From Acidobacteriota bacterium (GTDB taxonomy: Bacteria; Acidobacteriota; Terriglobia; Acidiferrales; UBA7541), in contig JABDFR010000005.1 of NCBI GenBank assembly GCA_013286465.1, positions 1 through 64,000 on the forward strand: a DNA stretch of 64,000 bases. The letters are read 5' to 3'. A program made the translations under genes and the position numbers. The first letter of the stretch is position 1, and each line of letters opens with the position of its first letter. Positions 17,834-27,852 of the stretch are shown in pieces. A model generated the notes under the pieces. It searched no databases, was not told where the DNA came from, and worked only from the letters and a program-made list of their open reading frames with translations.

Positions 17834-19486
17834 GTGTGGCCTGTGTCGCGTCGGAAATTTCTGCATGGCTTGGGGGCGTTTGCCGCGCTGCCGCTTTTTC
17901 GTTCCGAAGAACCCGACCTGATCCTCTATAACGGCGATATTTGGACCGTTGATGAATCGCAGCCGCGGGCGCAGGCCGTTGCTATTATTGGCGGGAAATT
18001 CGCGGCCGTTGGATCGAATGACGAAGTGCTGCATCTGGCTTCGGCGCGTACGCGGAAGATCGATCTTGGATTGAAGTCTGTGCTGCCTGGATTTAATGAC
18101 GCGCATTCGCATCCTTGCGATTCGGGTGTCGAGCATCTTCGCAAAGTTGCTTGCGATTCCAATTCCATCGAGAAAATTCAGATGGCCTTGCACGAGCGGG
18201 CGCAGAAAACGCCGCCGGGGCAATGGGTGCTGGGATTTTTGTACGACGATGGGAAGACTCCGCGTCCGTTGAATATGCATGACCTGGATGCGGCGGTGCC
18301 GGATCATCCGGTGATCGTGCAGCATCGCGGCGGGCACGTGGCGTTCGTGAATTTCATGGCGCTGAAACTGGCGAACGTGGACGATCAGACGCCCGATCCT
18401 ACCGGCGGGCGCTTCGAACATGATTCCTCGGGACATTTGACTGGGTATGTTGGCGATGCCGCGGCGAAAATATTTTTCGCGTTGGTGCCGCAGACGAATA
18501 CACGCGAGGACTACCGGGCGGGCTCGGCCTTTATTTCGAAATTGTTCGCTAGCAAGGGTGTGACTTCGGCTTGCGATGCGGATGCCGATCCGGAATATGT
18601 GCAGGGTTATCAGGACGCGCGGGATAGCGGGGAATTGCGGATGCGCGTTTATTGCATTGTATCGGCGCATTCGCTCGAACGATTTATGGCCGCTGGAGTT
18701 CATACTGGCTTTGGCGATGATTGGGTGCGCATCGGTGGAGTGAAGCAGTATGCCGACGGCTCGATTTCGGAGCGCACTGCCTGGCTATCGCAACCTTATA
18801 TAGGGATCCCTGGAAATTACACCGGATTGCAGTTGACCACGCGCGAGAAACTTTACGAGGTGGGGAGCAAGGCACACGCGGCGGGTTGGCAATTGGCCAC
18901 GCATGCGAATGGGGATTTGGCGATCGACCGGATTCTGAGCGTTTACGAGCAGATTCAGAAAGAAAATCCGCGGAAAGATCCGCGATTCCGGATCGAGCAT
19001 TGCACGTTGTTGAATGATTCTTTGATTCAGCGGATGAAGGCCTTGAACGTGATTCCCGCGCCGTTTTCCTGCTACGTCTACTTTCATGGCGACGTAATGC
19101 ATTTTTATGGCGAGGAACGGACGAAGAACATGTTTCCGATGCGAAGTTTTCTGGATGCCGGGCTGCGGCCTACGGATTCTTCCGATTACACGGCAAGCCC
19201 TTCGGACCCGATGATGTGGCTGCAATCGCAGCTCACGCGGACGGACTTCAAGGGGCATTCGTGGGGATTGAATCAGCGGATCGGGATTGAAGAAGCGATT
19301 CGCTGCGGGACGGTGAATGGGGCTTACGCTTCGTTTGAGGAAGATATTAAGGGCTCGATCCGGCCGGGGCAGCTTGCAGATCTGGTGGTGCTGCAGAAGA
19401 ATCCTTTCAAGACGGAGCCTTCCGAACTTTTGAAAGTGCAAGTCGAGCGAACGATGGTTGGCGGCAAGTGGACGTATGAATCGTGA
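17834..19486 (+). CDS. Exported amidohydrolase, YtcJ-like (Amidohydro_3)
   Basis: 550 aa with a GTG start, supported by GGAGG 7 nt upstream and 32 bp after the aminotransferase stop, so it is in the same operon. A Tat-type leader (SRRKFLHGLGAFAALP) points to export in folded form. The metal-dependent amidohydrolase core shows HSH at 91-93 (GFNDAHSHP), a later THANGD, RIEHC and SDYTAS, and ends with the family's GSIRPGQLADLVVL beta-sandwich strand. These enzymes hydrolyse amide or related C-N bonds using bound metal. The substrate is open. In this context it may trim N-acyl or cyclic forms of the imported amide. Confidence 0.8.
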   Translation: MWPVSRRKFLHGLGAFAALPLFRSEEPDLILYNGDIWTVDESQPRAQAVAIIGGKFAAVGSNDEVLHLASARTRKIDLGLKSVLPGFNDAHSHPCDSGVEHLRKVACDSNSIEKIQMALHERAQKTPPGQWVLGFLYDDGKTPRPLNMHDLDAAVPDHPVIVQHRGGHVAFVNFMALKLANVDDQTPDPTGGRFEHDSSGHLTGYVGDAAAKIFFALVPQTNTREDYRAGSAFISKLFASKGVTSACDADADPEYVQGYQDARDSGELRMRVYCIVSAHSLERFMAAGVHTGFGDDWVRIGGVKQYADGSISERTAWLSQPYIGIPGNYTGLQLTTREKLYEVGSKAHAAGWQLATHANGDLAIDRILSVYEQIQKENPRKDPRFRIEHCTLLNDSLIQRMKALNVIPAPFSCYVYFHGDVMHFYGEERTKNMFPMRSFLDAGLRPTDSSDYTASPSDPMMWLQSQLTRTDFKGHSWGLNQRIGIEEAIRCGTVNGAYASFEEDIKGSIRPGQLADLVVLQKNPFKTEPSELLKVQVERTMVGGKWTYES

Positions 19487-19534
19487 CGCGGGTTTGCCGC
19501 TGCGGATCTGAACGAAATCACAACAAGGTGGCTC

Positions 19535-20665
19535 ATGAAAAGGCGTGAAATGCTGGGCGCGATGGCCGGACTTGCGTCGGTTGCGCCCGTGTTTTCTCGC
19601 AGTGGGTTCGATTTTTCTGACGCGCCGTCGCGCGGCATGGACGAGCCGATTTCCGTTCCATCGGAAGGTTGGATCACCGATGTGGATGGAATTGAAGTGG
19701 GGCATTTTACAGATACGCGGCGCCCCACTGGATGCACGGTAATTTTGTGCCGGGGCGGGGCGATTGGCGGGGCGGATGTGCCGGGTGGAAATCCCGGCTC
19801 GCGTTTGACGGATATGCTGCAGCCGATCCGGAATGCGGATGAGTCGGTGATCGTCGAAGCGGTGGTTTTGACGGGCGGCAGCGATTTTGGATTGGCTTCG
19901 GCTGGTGGAGTGGAACGATATCTTCGGGAAAGTTATATCGAGAAGCATAAATCGGAGGCGCATCCTGATCCGCATGTGCCGATTGTGCCGGCTGCGGTGA
20001 TTTTTGATTTGTATAAGGATCAGGATTGGACGATTGTTCCGACGGCGGAATCGGGATATGCGGCTTGCCAGGCTGCGGCTAAGGGAAAAGTTGCGGAAGG
20101 TTGCGTGGGGGCTGGTGCGGGTGCGGCGGTGGGGCATTGGGGCCGGCATCAGACGAAGTCGGGATTGGGGACGGCGAGTTTCAAAATTGGAGAGACGGGA
20201 ATTGTGGTTGGCGCGATTTGCGCGGTGAATGCGGTGGGCGATGTTTATGATCCGCGGACGGGAAAGCTGGTCGCGGGATCGCGCACGGCCGATGGAAAAA
20301 AGTTTGCGCCGATTATCGATCGGCTGCGCGCGGGCGAGGACGTGGTGCTTCCGCCTGCTGGGACGCATACTACGATTTCGTGCGTGGCGACGAATGCTAG
20401 TTTTGGCCCCGCAGCGATGGCGAAGATTGCGCAGATGGCTTCGGCAGCGCATGCGCGGGTGATTAATCCTTCTTGGGCGCCTGGGGATGGGGATACCGTG
20501 TTTGCGCTTTCTACTGGAACTTTGAAAACTCCGGTGGAGCATGGCGCGATTGGGGCGATTGCTGCTGAGGTTTTGAAAGAGGCGATACTTCGTGCGGTGG
20601 TGAATGCTACGGGGCGGCCTGGGATGCCGAGTTATCGCGATGTCTTAAATGGGCGGCTGGCGTAG
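19535..20665 (+). CDS. Tat-exported P1-family (S58/NylC/DmpA-type) autoprocessing amide hydrolase
   Basis: 376 aa. The leader KRREMLGAMAGLASVAPVF looks like a Tat signal. The body matches the DmpA/NylC N-terminal-nucleophile fold: PTGCTVI, LTGGSDFGLASAGGVERYL, GCVGAGAGAAVG, VATNA (285-288) and PGDGDTVFALSTG. Around the expected autocleavage site the sequence is AGTHTTIS. By comparison with NylC (Asn-Thr-Thr-Ile-Ser, recalled from memory) the nucleophile should be Thr279, released by self-cleavage after His278. Relatives remove beta-amino acids from peptides or cut 6-aminohexanoate oligomers. A Shine-Dalgarno AAGGTGG lies just upstream. It follows the amidohydrolase by 48 bp. Confidence 0.82.
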   Translation: MKRREMLGAMAGLASVAPVFSRSGFDFSDAPSRGMDEPISVPSEGWITDVDGIEVGHFTDTRRPTGCTVILCRGGAIGGADVPGGNPGSRLTDMLQPIRNADESVIVEAVVLTGGSDFGLASAGGVERYLRESYIEKHKSEAHPDPHVPIVPAAVIFDLYKDQDWTIVPTAESGYAACQAAAKGKVAEGCVGAGAGAAVGHWGRHQTKSGLGTASFKIGETGIVVGAICAVNAVGDVYDPRTGKLVAGSRTADGKKFAPIIDRLRAGEDVVLPPAGTHTTISCVATNASFGPAAMAKIAQMASAAHARVINPSWAPGDGDTVFALSTGTLKTPVEHGAIGAIAAEVLKEAILRAVVNATGRPGMPSYRDVLNGRLA

Positions 20666-20758
20666 GGCAATCTTCGGAGTTTCATTCCTGAGCGGATGCT
20701 GCTGGGGTACTATTCCGTCTGCTTGCTGCTTTTTTCGCCGGAAGTTGCGAGGTGCGGG

Positions 20759-22207
20759 ATGCGTTCTCTATTTCTTTTTGGATTTTTGCTTATTGCTACG
20801 ATTGCGGTGGCGCAGACGCAGAAGGCTCCGGACGTTGCGGAGTTTGTCAGCGTGGATGCGCCGGTGTTTGTTTTGAATCATGTGCGCGTGATTGATGGTT
20901 CTGGAGCGGCGGCTGTCGACGATCAGGCGGTGATCGTTTCCGGCGGAAAGATTCAGTGGATTGGGGCGGCTGGTTCGGCGCAGGCGCCGGCGGGCGCGCA
21001 GATATTGGATCGTACCGGTGACACCGTGATTCCCGGGATTGTTGGGATGCACGATCATCTTTATTACACGGATTCGATTTCGGTGCAGGTTGCCGGAGGA
21101 CGGATTGCCGAGCCGGGATTATTTGTGGCGGAAATTCCTTATACGGCGCCACGACTTTATTTGGCCGCGGGCGTGACGTCGATGCGCACTACCGGGAGCC
21201 TTGAGCCTTATACCGATTTGAAAATCAAGAGCCGGATTGATTCCGGTTTGATGCCTGGGCCTTGGATTGATGCTACGGCTCCTTATCTGGAAGGCGCGCC
21301 TACGATATTTGCACAGATGCATGAATTGACGGGGCCCGAGGATGCGAAACGTTCCGTGGATTATTGGGCGGCGGAGGGAATGACTTCTTATAAGGCGTAC
21401 ATGAACATTACTCGCGAGGAGCTTGGCGTGGCGATTTCGGAGGCGCATTCGCTGAAACTGAAATTGACTGGGCATCTTTGTTCGGTGACTTGGCCGGAGG
21501 CGGTGGCTTTGGGAATTGATGATTTTGAGCATGGGCCGGTTTTTAGCGATACGGAATTTGTCGCGGATAAGAAGCCGGATGTTTGTCCGCAGGGTGGCGT
21601 GGGGAGTTGGGCGAATCAGGAAATCGACGGAGCGGCGGTGACTGGGTTGATTCGCAATTTGGTGGCGCATCATGTGGCGGTCACTTCTACTTTGCCGGTG
21701 TTTGAGGCGAGCGCGCCGGGGCGGCCGAAATTGCAGACACGGACTTTGGAGGCGATGTCGGCGGAATCGGCGCAAAGTTATTTGACGGCGCGGGCGCGGG
21801 TGAGTTTGGATTCACAGATGACTTCCTTGATGCGCAAGGAGATGGACTTTGAAGTGGCGTTTGTGAAGGCTGGAGGATTGTTGCTGGGCGGTCCTGATCC
21901 TACTGGGAATGGCGGCGTGTTGCCGGGATTTGGGGATCAGCGGGAAATTGAATTGTTGGTGGAGGCGGGATTTTCTCCGGTGGAGGCGATTCGGATTGGG
22001 ACGGCGAACGGGGCTGCTTATCTTGGATTGAGCGATCGGATTGGGACTCTTGCTGCGGGCAGGCAGGCGGATTTGGTTTTGATTAAGGGCGATCCTTCTA
22101 AGAAGATTGAAGAGATTGAGAATGTGGAGACGGTTTTCAAGGCTGGGGTTGGTTACGATTCGAAGAAATTGATTGAGAGTGTGCGCGGGCAGGTGGGGAT
22201 TCGATAG
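20759..22207 (+). CDS. Exported amidohydrolase (imidazolonepropionase/prolidase-like group)
   Basis: 482 aa from the ATG of MRSLFLFGFLLIATIAVAQ, a signal peptide with GAGG upstream; the ORF-track start lies 21 codons further up. The metal site signature HDH appears in GIVGMHDHLYY. A carbamylated-Lys candidate lies in TSYKAYMN, with GHLCSV, DFEHGP and GPDPTG further on, and GTLAAGRQADLVLI at the end. The set fits binuclear amidohydrolases of the secreted dipeptidase type. It is the last gene of the + strand run and may hydrolyse dipeptide or acyl-amino acid products. Confidence 0.8.
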   Translation: MRSLFLFGFLLIATIAVAQTQKAPDVAEFVSVDAPVFVLNHVRVIDGSGAAAVDDQAVIVSGGKIQWIGAAGSAQAPAGAQILDRTGDTVIPGIVGMHDHLYYTDSISVQVAGGRIAEPGLFVAEIPYTAPRLYLAAGVTSMRTTGSLEPYTDLKIKSRIDSGLMPGPWIDATAPYLEGAPTIFAQMHELTGPEDAKRSVDYWAAEGMTSYKAYMNITREELGVAISEAHSLKLKLTGHLCSVTWPEAVALGIDDFEHGPVFSDTEFVADKKPDVCPQGGVGSWANQEIDGAAVTGLIRNLVAHHVAVTSTLPVFEASAPGRPKLQTRTLEAMSAESAQSYLTARARVSLDSQMTSLMRKEMDFEVAFVKAGGLLLGGPDPTGNGGVLPGFGDQREIELLVEAGFSPVEAIRIGTANGAAYLGLSDRIGTLAAGRQADLVLIKGDPSKKIEEIENVETVFKAGVGYDSKKLIESVRGQVGIR

Positions 22208-22243
22208 GTTGGGGAATTTCAAGTCGGGTTATGCGGGCAGGCG

Positions 22244-22275
22244 CGTCAATTGCTTTGCGATCGCAGTGCGATTGA
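22244..22275. repeat. 32-bp near-perfect palindrome centred on GCGATCGC
   Basis: Outer arms GTCAATTGC and GCGATTGAC pair at 8 of 9 positions around a GCGATCGC core (22256-22263). It sits 36 bp after the last gene of the amidohydrolase run and may form its 3' hairpin. There is no U-run. Confidence 0.55.
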
Positions 22276-22443
22276 CCGGCGCCCCCTACGCTAGAAAAGG
22301 CCAAGGCTTCGGAGAATTAAGGGTTCAGATTTGACGGTTCCCGCCACAGGGTTCTCAGCAATATCCAAATAAGACATCACCGGGAATTGGGCGCGTGCAT
22401 CAAACGAATGCGCTGTACATTAGATTATGCCGGCGGTGAGGGT

Positions 22444-24462
22444 ATGAGCGTCGTGCGACCGGAATTGCGTTCTGCTTACAGGAGCTTGGGGCGAATGGCG
22501 GAAGAGCGAGCGAACGATAGCAGGCAGCGTGTGGTGGTGGAGCACGTTTCGCCGGAGATCGATTGCGGGCGGTTTGCCATCAAGCGTGTGATTGGGGAGA
22601 CGGTGGTGGTGGAAGCGGCGGTCTTCGCCGATGGGCACGATCAGGTCGTGTGCCAGATTTGGTACTGGCAGGATAAAAATAAACTGCAATACGCGCCGAT
22701 GACGGCGCTGGGCAACGATTTGTGGCGCGGCGAATTTCGCATCGATAATCTGGGGCGATATTTTTACATCGTGGAGGGATGGATCGATCGCTTTCAGACT
22801 TGGCATCTGGAATTGGCGAAGAGGATTGCTGCGGGCCAGGACGTGGGCGTCGAGTTGGTGATTGGGGCGGGATTGATTGACGAGGCTGCTGGGCTGGCGG
22901 GGCGCGAGGACGCCGCGTATTTGCGCGAGTGGGCGAAGAGGCTGCAAGCGGCTAAGGACAAGCCGGAGGGCGCGACCATCGCATTTGAAGAAAAATCTTT
23001 GGGAATTATGCAGCGAAATCCCGTGCATCATCTGGGCGCGAGCTATGCGAAAGAATTGAGTGTTACGGCGGATCGCGAGAAGGCGCGCTTCTCTACGTGG
23101 TACGAAGTGTTTCCGCGATCGTGCGCGGTTGAGGCGGGGAAGCACGGTACGTTCCGCGATTGCGAGACATGGTTGCCGTATATCGCGGGGATGGGATTTG
23201 ATGTGGTTTATTTGCCGCCGGTGCATCCGATCGGGCGCGCGTTTCGGAAGGGAAAAAATAATTCGATCGAGCCGTTGCGGGACGATGTGGGAAGTCCGTG
23301 GGCTATTGGGGCGATCGACGGCGGCCATACTGGTGTTCACTCCGAACTTGGCAGCCTGGAAGATTTCAAGCATTTCGTTTCGGCGGCTGCGAAGAATGGC
23401 CTTGAAGTGGCGCTAGATATCGCGTTTCAGTGCTCGCCGGACCATCCGTGGGTGCGCGAGCATTCGGAATGGTTTCGCAAACGGCCGGATGGGACGATTC
23501 AATATGCGGAAAATCCGCCGAAGAAGTATCAGGATATTTATCCGCTGGACTTTGAGAGTGCGAACTATCGGAAGTTGTGGGAGGGATTGAAAGGCGTTTT
23601 TGATTTTTGGATTGCGCAGGGCGTGCGGATTTTTCGTGTGGATAATCCGCACACCAAGCCATTTGCTTTTTGGGAATGGGCGATTGCGGAGATCAAGGCG
23701 AAACATCCCGATGTGATTTTGCTGGCGGAGGCATTTACGCGGCCCCACGTGATGCAGCGGCTGGCAAAGCTTGGTTTTTCGCAGTCCTATACTTATTTTA
23801 CTTGGCGGAATACGAAGCAGGAGCTTACCGAATATTTCACCGAGCTCACGCAGACGGAGGCGCGCGAATATTTTCGCCCGAATCTTTGGCCGAATACGCC
23901 GGACATTTTGCCGGAGTACTTGCAGCTTGGTGGACGGCCGGCGTTTATGGCGCGATTCATTCTGGCGGCTACGCTGGGGGCTAGCTACGGAATTTATGGG
24001 CCGGCGTTTGAGCTTTGCGAAAATGCGCCGATGGAGCCTGGCAGTGAAGAATATCTGAATTCGGAAAAATATGAATTGAAGCGCCGCGATTTGGACTCGC
24101 CGGTGAGTTTGAAAGATTTAATCACGCGGGTGAATGCGATCCGCAAGAGCAGCCCGGCGCTGCAGAAAAATCTCAATCTTCACTTTCATGATTGCGAGAA
24201 TACGTCGATTATCTGCTATAGCAAGGCGAGCGATGATCTTTCGGACGTGATTCTGGTGATCGTGAATCTGGATAGTTTTCAGAAGCAGGGGGGAATGGTG
24301 CAGTTGGACCTTGCGGCGATTGGGATTGACGCCGCACGGCCGTTCCAAGTTCACGATTTGCTTGCAGAAGCCGAGTATACGTGGCAGGGGGCGCGGAATT
24401 TTGTTGAGCTGACGCCGGAAATTCGTCCGGCGCACATTTTGCGCGTGGTCCAGCAAGTCTAA
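22444..24462 (+). CDS. glgE: Alpha-1,4-glucan:maltose-1-phosphate maltosyltransferase
   Basis: 672 aa from ATG 22444, with GAGG close upstream; ATG 22495 is a possible alternative. An N-terminal beta domain precedes the GH13 subfamily 3 barrel. Signature motifs: STWYEVFPRS, VYLPPVHPIG, FRVDNPHTKP with the nucleophile Asp (about residue 400), and LLAEAFTRP with the acid/base Glu (about 429). It adds maltosyl units from maltose-1-phosphate to growing alpha-1,4-glucan in the cytoplasm. The next gene makes maltose-1-phosphate from trehalose, so the pair forms the trehalose-to-glucan route. No branching enzyme (glgB) is in the window. Confidence 0.96.
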   Translation: MSVVRPELRSAYRSLGRMAEERANDSRQRVVVEHVSPEIDCGRFAIKRVIGETVVVEAAVFADGHDQVVCQIWYWQDKNKLQYAPMTALGNDLWRGEFRIDNLGRYFYIVEGWIDRFQTWHLELAKRIAAGQDVGVELVIGAGLIDEAAGLAGREDAAYLREWAKRLQAAKDKPEGATIAFEEKSLGIMQRNPVHHLGASYAKELSVTADREKARFSTWYEVFPRSCAVEAGKHGTFRDCETWLPYIAGMGFDVVYLPPVHPIGRAFRKGKNNSIEPLRDDVGSPWAIGAIDGGHTGVHSELGSLEDFKHFVSAAAKNGLEVALDIAFQCSPDHPWVREHSEWFRKRPDGTIQYAENPPKKYQDIYPLDFESANYRKLWEGLKGVFDFWIAQGVRIFRVDNPHTKPFAFWEWAIAEIKAKHPDVILLAEAFTRPHVMQRLAKLGFSQSYTYFTWRNTKQELTEYFTELTQTEAREYFRPNLWPNTPDILPEYLQLGGRPAFMARFILAATLGASYGIYGPAFELCENAPMEPGSEEYLNSEKYELKRRDLDSPVSLKDLITRVNAIRKSSPALQKNLNLHFHDCENTSIICYSKASDDLSDVILVIVNLDSFQKQGGMVQLDLAAIGIDAARPFQVHDLLAEAEYTWQGARNFVELTPEIRPAHILRVVQQV

Positions 24463-24506
24463 GCCGAGATAAATTTCAAGCAGCTTAAGATACGGAGAAA
24501 AGCGAA

Positions 24507-27500
24507 GTGGCGAAAAAGCCCGGCAGCGCGTCCGATCCGCTGTGGTTCAAAGACGCCATTATTTATGAGTTGCACGTGAAGGCATTCAAGGACAGTAACG
24601 GCGATGGTATCGGCGATTTTCCCGGACTCCTGACGAAAATGGATTATTTGCAGGATCTGGGGGTTACTTGCCTGTGGCTTTTGCCGTTTTTCCCCTCGCC
24701 GCTCCGGGATGATGGCTACGACATTGCGGATTATCTGGACGTTCATCCGATGTACGGGACGATCGACGATTTTCGCGCGTTTTTGAATGCGGCTCACGAT
24801 CGCGGCCTGCAGGTGATGATCGAGTTGGTGGTGAATCACACTTCGGATCAGCATCCGTGGTTTCAGCGGGCGCGCCAGGCGCCGCGCGGCTCGCCCGAGC
24901 GGGATTTTTACGTTTGGAGCGATACCGAGGATAAATACAAAGGTGTTCGAATTATTTTTTCGGATACCGAGCGGTCCAACTGGACTTGGGATCCGGTGGC
25001 CAAGCAGTTTTTCTGGCATCGATTTTTCTCGCATCAGCCGGATTTGAATTACGACAATCCGAAAGTGATCGAAGAAATTGTGAAAGTGATGCGCTTTTGG
25101 CTGGATATGGGCGTCGACGCGCTGCGCATCGATGCGATTCCTTATCTGGTGGAGCGCGACGGGACGAGTTGCGAGAATCTACCGGAAACGCACGCGGCGA
25201 TCAAAACTTTGCGGCGCGAGATTGATGCCAATTATTCGGGGCGCGTGCTGCTGGCCGAAGCGAATCAGTGGCCTACCGACGTGCGTCCTTATTTCGGCGA
25301 TGGCGATGAGTGCCACATGGCCTTTCATTTTCCCGTGATGCCGCGGATTTACATGGCGCTGCGGCAGGAAGACCGGCTGCCGATCACCGACATCATCGCG
25401 CAGACGCCGAGCATTCCGGACACGTGCCAGTGGGGACTGTTTCTGCGCAATCACGACGAATTGACGCTCGAAATGGTGACGAACGACGAGCGCGATTACA
25501 TGTATATCGCCTACAGCGCCGATCCGCGAATGCGCGTGAATCTCGGAATTCGGCGGAGGCTGGCGCCGCTGGTCGACAACAATCGCCGGCGCATCGAGCT
25601 GCTGAATAGTTTGCTGCTTTCGTTTCCTGGAACTCCGATTCTTTATTACGGCGACGAAATTGGGATGGGCGACAACATTTATCTTGGCGATCGCAATGGC
25701 GTGCGCACGCCGATGCAATGGAACGCGGACCGCAACGCTGGATTTTCTGCTGCGACGCCGGCGCGCTTGTATAGCCCGGTGATCATGGATCCGGTTTGGG
25801 GATACGAAGCGATCAATGTGGAGGCGCAGCAGGGCGATCCGTCATCGCTTTTGAACTGGATGCGCAACATGATCGCGCTGCGAAAATTGTTCAGCGTGTT
25901 CGGGCGGGGCGCGATCGAGTTTTTTGATCCTGCGAATCGCAAGGTGCTGGCTTATTTGCGGACGTATCGCGGCGAAACAATTCTTTGCGTCGCCAATCTT
26001 TCGCGGTTCGCGCAGCCGGTGGATCTCGATTTGTCGAAATTGGAAGGCATGGTGCCGGTGGAGATGCTTGGCTACGTCGAATTTCCGCCGATCGAGCGGC
26101 AGCCTTATCGAATGACGCTGGCGCCTTACAGCTTCTTGTGGTTGGAACTTCAGCCGCGGGCGGGCGCATCGGACTCTGCGGATTCCGGACTTTCCGAACA
26201 GGCGCCGTTGAATGTCACCGCGGGTTGGGAGGCGATTTGCGAGGGGATGGGCCGGCAGCGGTTGGAGAGCGTGAATCTGTCGGAATATCTTCCGAAGCAA
26301 CGTTGGTTTGCGGCGAAATCGAAGCGCATCAAGGCCACGCGGATTGTAAATTGGGCTGTGCTGGATGCGCCACATTCGGCGTTGATTGTCGTGGAAGTGC
26401 AATTCGATGCGGGGGAGCCGTCGCTGTATGTGGTGCCGCTGGCAATGGCTTTCGGGGATGAAGCGAATGAGTTGCGGCGGACCACGCCGAACGCGATTGT
26501 CGCGTCCACGATTTCGGCGAAAGTGCCCGGCGTTTTGTATGACGGAGCTTTCGATGACAGCGTTTGCCTCGAGCTGCTCTCGCTGATCCAAAATTCGCGC
26601 GAGGTGCGTGCGCGGCACGGTGTTGTGCGCGGCGTGCGAGGCAAAGCTTTCGACCAGATTCTGGGATCGGCGGGCATGCCGCTGCCGGTGCGCCGCGTGT
26701 CGGTGGAGCAGAGCAATTCTTCTTTTATTTTTGGCGACCGGTTCATCTTGAAATTATTCCGGCACGTGGAGCCGGGCGTGAATCCCGACGCGGAGATGGG
26801 CCGCTACCTCACCGAGAAAACAGAATTTGAGCGCACGCCGCCGTTCGCCGGATCCATCGAGCTGAAAACTTCACCGGATTCGGAACCAGTGACGCTGGCG
26901 ATGCTGCAGGGATTAGTGGCGAATGAAGGCGACGGTTGGAAATGGACGGTCGAAGAGTTGGACCGCTATTTCGAAACTTGCGCGCCGCTGAAGTTTCCGG
27001 AGAACGCGAGCGCGGAGCTGGCGAATCCGCTGGCGCTTTCGGAGCGGCTCGTTTCGCAAATGGCGAAGGATCACGTGGGCATCTATCTCGATGCTGCAGC
27101 CACGCTGGGGCGGCGCACCGCTGAAATGCATTTGGCGCTGGCTTCGCGTTCGGACGATTCGGACTTTTCGCCGGAGCCTTTGACTGCTGAAAATTTCCAG
27201 AATGTGCTTCTGGAATTTCACCAGCATGCTTCGCAGGTTCTCGATGTGCTCAAAGAGCGCGTTTCGTATTTGCCGGACGAAGTGGTTGAACTCGCGGCAT
27301 CCGTGCTCAGCCGGCGGCGGCGAATTCTGGATCATTTCACTACGATGCAAGCCAAAGGGTTTCAAGCGCAGCGGACTCGAATTCACGGCGACTATCACCT
27401 GGGCCAGGTGCTGCGCGTGAAGACGGATTTTGAGATTCTGGATTTTGAGGGCGAGCCGGCGCGCTCGCTGGCTTATCGTCGGGCCAAACAATCGCCGTTG

Positions 27501-27824
27501 AAGGATGTGGCGGGGATGCTGCGCTCGTTTAGTTATGCTGCGTACGCCAGTTTGATCAACTATACGACGCGGCATCCTGAAGATGTCTCGCGGCTCGAGC
27601 CGTGGGCCCAACTTTGGGAGCATTCGGCCGCCGCCGCATTTTTGCGCGCGTATCGGGAAACGGCACAGGGAGCGGCGTTTCTGCCGGCCGACATTGCCGA
27701 TTTTAAAGAACTGCTGGAAATCTTTCTCTTGGACAAAGCGCTGTACGAAGTTTTATATGAATTAAACGCGCGTCCGGCTTGGGTGCGCATCCCGCTGATG
27801 GGAATTATGTCGCTGCCCCTATGA
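24507..27824 (+). CDS. treS: Trehalose synthase-maltokinase fusion (TreS-Pep2/Mak)
   Basis: 1105 aa with a GTG start (GGAG upstream). Residues 10-560 are a GH13 trehalose synthase: ALRIDAIPY with nucleophile Asp209, LLAEANQWP with Glu251, and [10 protein letters not shown] with Asp317. Residues about 590-1105 are a maltokinase of the aminoglycoside-phosphotransferase fold: [12 protein letters not shown], then [12 protein letters not shown] with the catalytic Asp and ILDFEGEP for Mg binding. The fused protein interconverts trehalose and maltose and phosphorylates maltose to maltose-1-phosphate for GlgE. It follows glgE by 44 bp, in one operon. Confidence 0.96.
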   Translation: MAKKPGSASDPLWFKDAIIYELHVKAFKDSNGDGIGDFPGLLTKMDYLQDLGVTCLWLLPFFPSPLRDDGYDIADYLDVHPMYGTIDDFRAFLNAAHDRGLQVMIELVVNHTSDQHPWFQRARQAPRGSPERDFYVWSDTEDKYKGVRIIFSDTERSNWTWDPVAKQFFWHRFFSHQPDLNYDNPKVIEEIVKVMRFWLDMGVDALRIDAIPYLVERDGTSCENLPETHAAIKTLRREIDANYSGRVLLAEANQWPTDVRPYFGDGDECHMAFHFPVMPRIYMALRQEDRLPITDIIAQTPSIPDTCQWGLFLRNHDELTLEMVTNDERDYMYIAYSADPRMRVNLGIRRRLAPLVDNNRRRIELLNSLLLSFPGTPILYYGDEIGMGDNIYLGDRNGVRTPMQWNADRNAGFSAATPARLYSPVIMDPVWGYEAINVEAQQGDPSSLLNWMRNMIALRKLFSVFGRGAIEFFDPANRKVLAYLRTYRGETILCVANLSRFAQPVDLDLSKLEGMVPVEMLGYVEFPPIERQPYRMTLAPYSFLWLELQPRAGASDSADSGLSEQAPLNVTAGWEAICEGMGRQRLESVNLSEYLPKQRWFAAKSKRIKATRIVNWAVLDAPHSALIVVEVQFDAGEPSLYVVPLAMAFGDEANELRRTTPNAIVASTISAKVPGVLYDGAFDDSVCLELLSLIQNSREVRARHGVVRGVRGKAFDQILGSAGMPLPVRRVSVEQSNSSFIFGDRFILKLFRHVEPGVNPDAEMGRYLTEKTEFERTPPFAGSIELKTSPDSEPVTLAMLQGLVANEGDGWKWTVEELDRYFETCAPLKFPENASAELANPLALSERLVSQMAKDHVGIYLDAAATLGRRTAEMHLALASRSDDSDFSPEPLTAENFQNVLLEFHQHASQVLDVLKERVSYLPDEVVELAASVLSRRRRILDHFTTMQAKGFQAQRTRIHGDYHLGQVLRVKTDFEILDFEGEPARSLAYRRAKQSPLKDVAGMLRSFSYAAYASLINYTTRHPEDVSRLEPWAQLWEHSAAAAFLRAYRETAQGAAFLPADIADFKELLEIFLLDKALYEVLYELNARPAWVRIPLMGIMSLPL

Positions 27825-27852
27825 ACGAAAAATGTGGCTAGAGGGTTGAACG

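Noticed and set aside
18785-20542. 585-aa minus-strand ORF over the amidohydrolase and NylC-type genes
   Set aside because: Antisense of two well-supported genes; His/Arg-rich composition without motifs.
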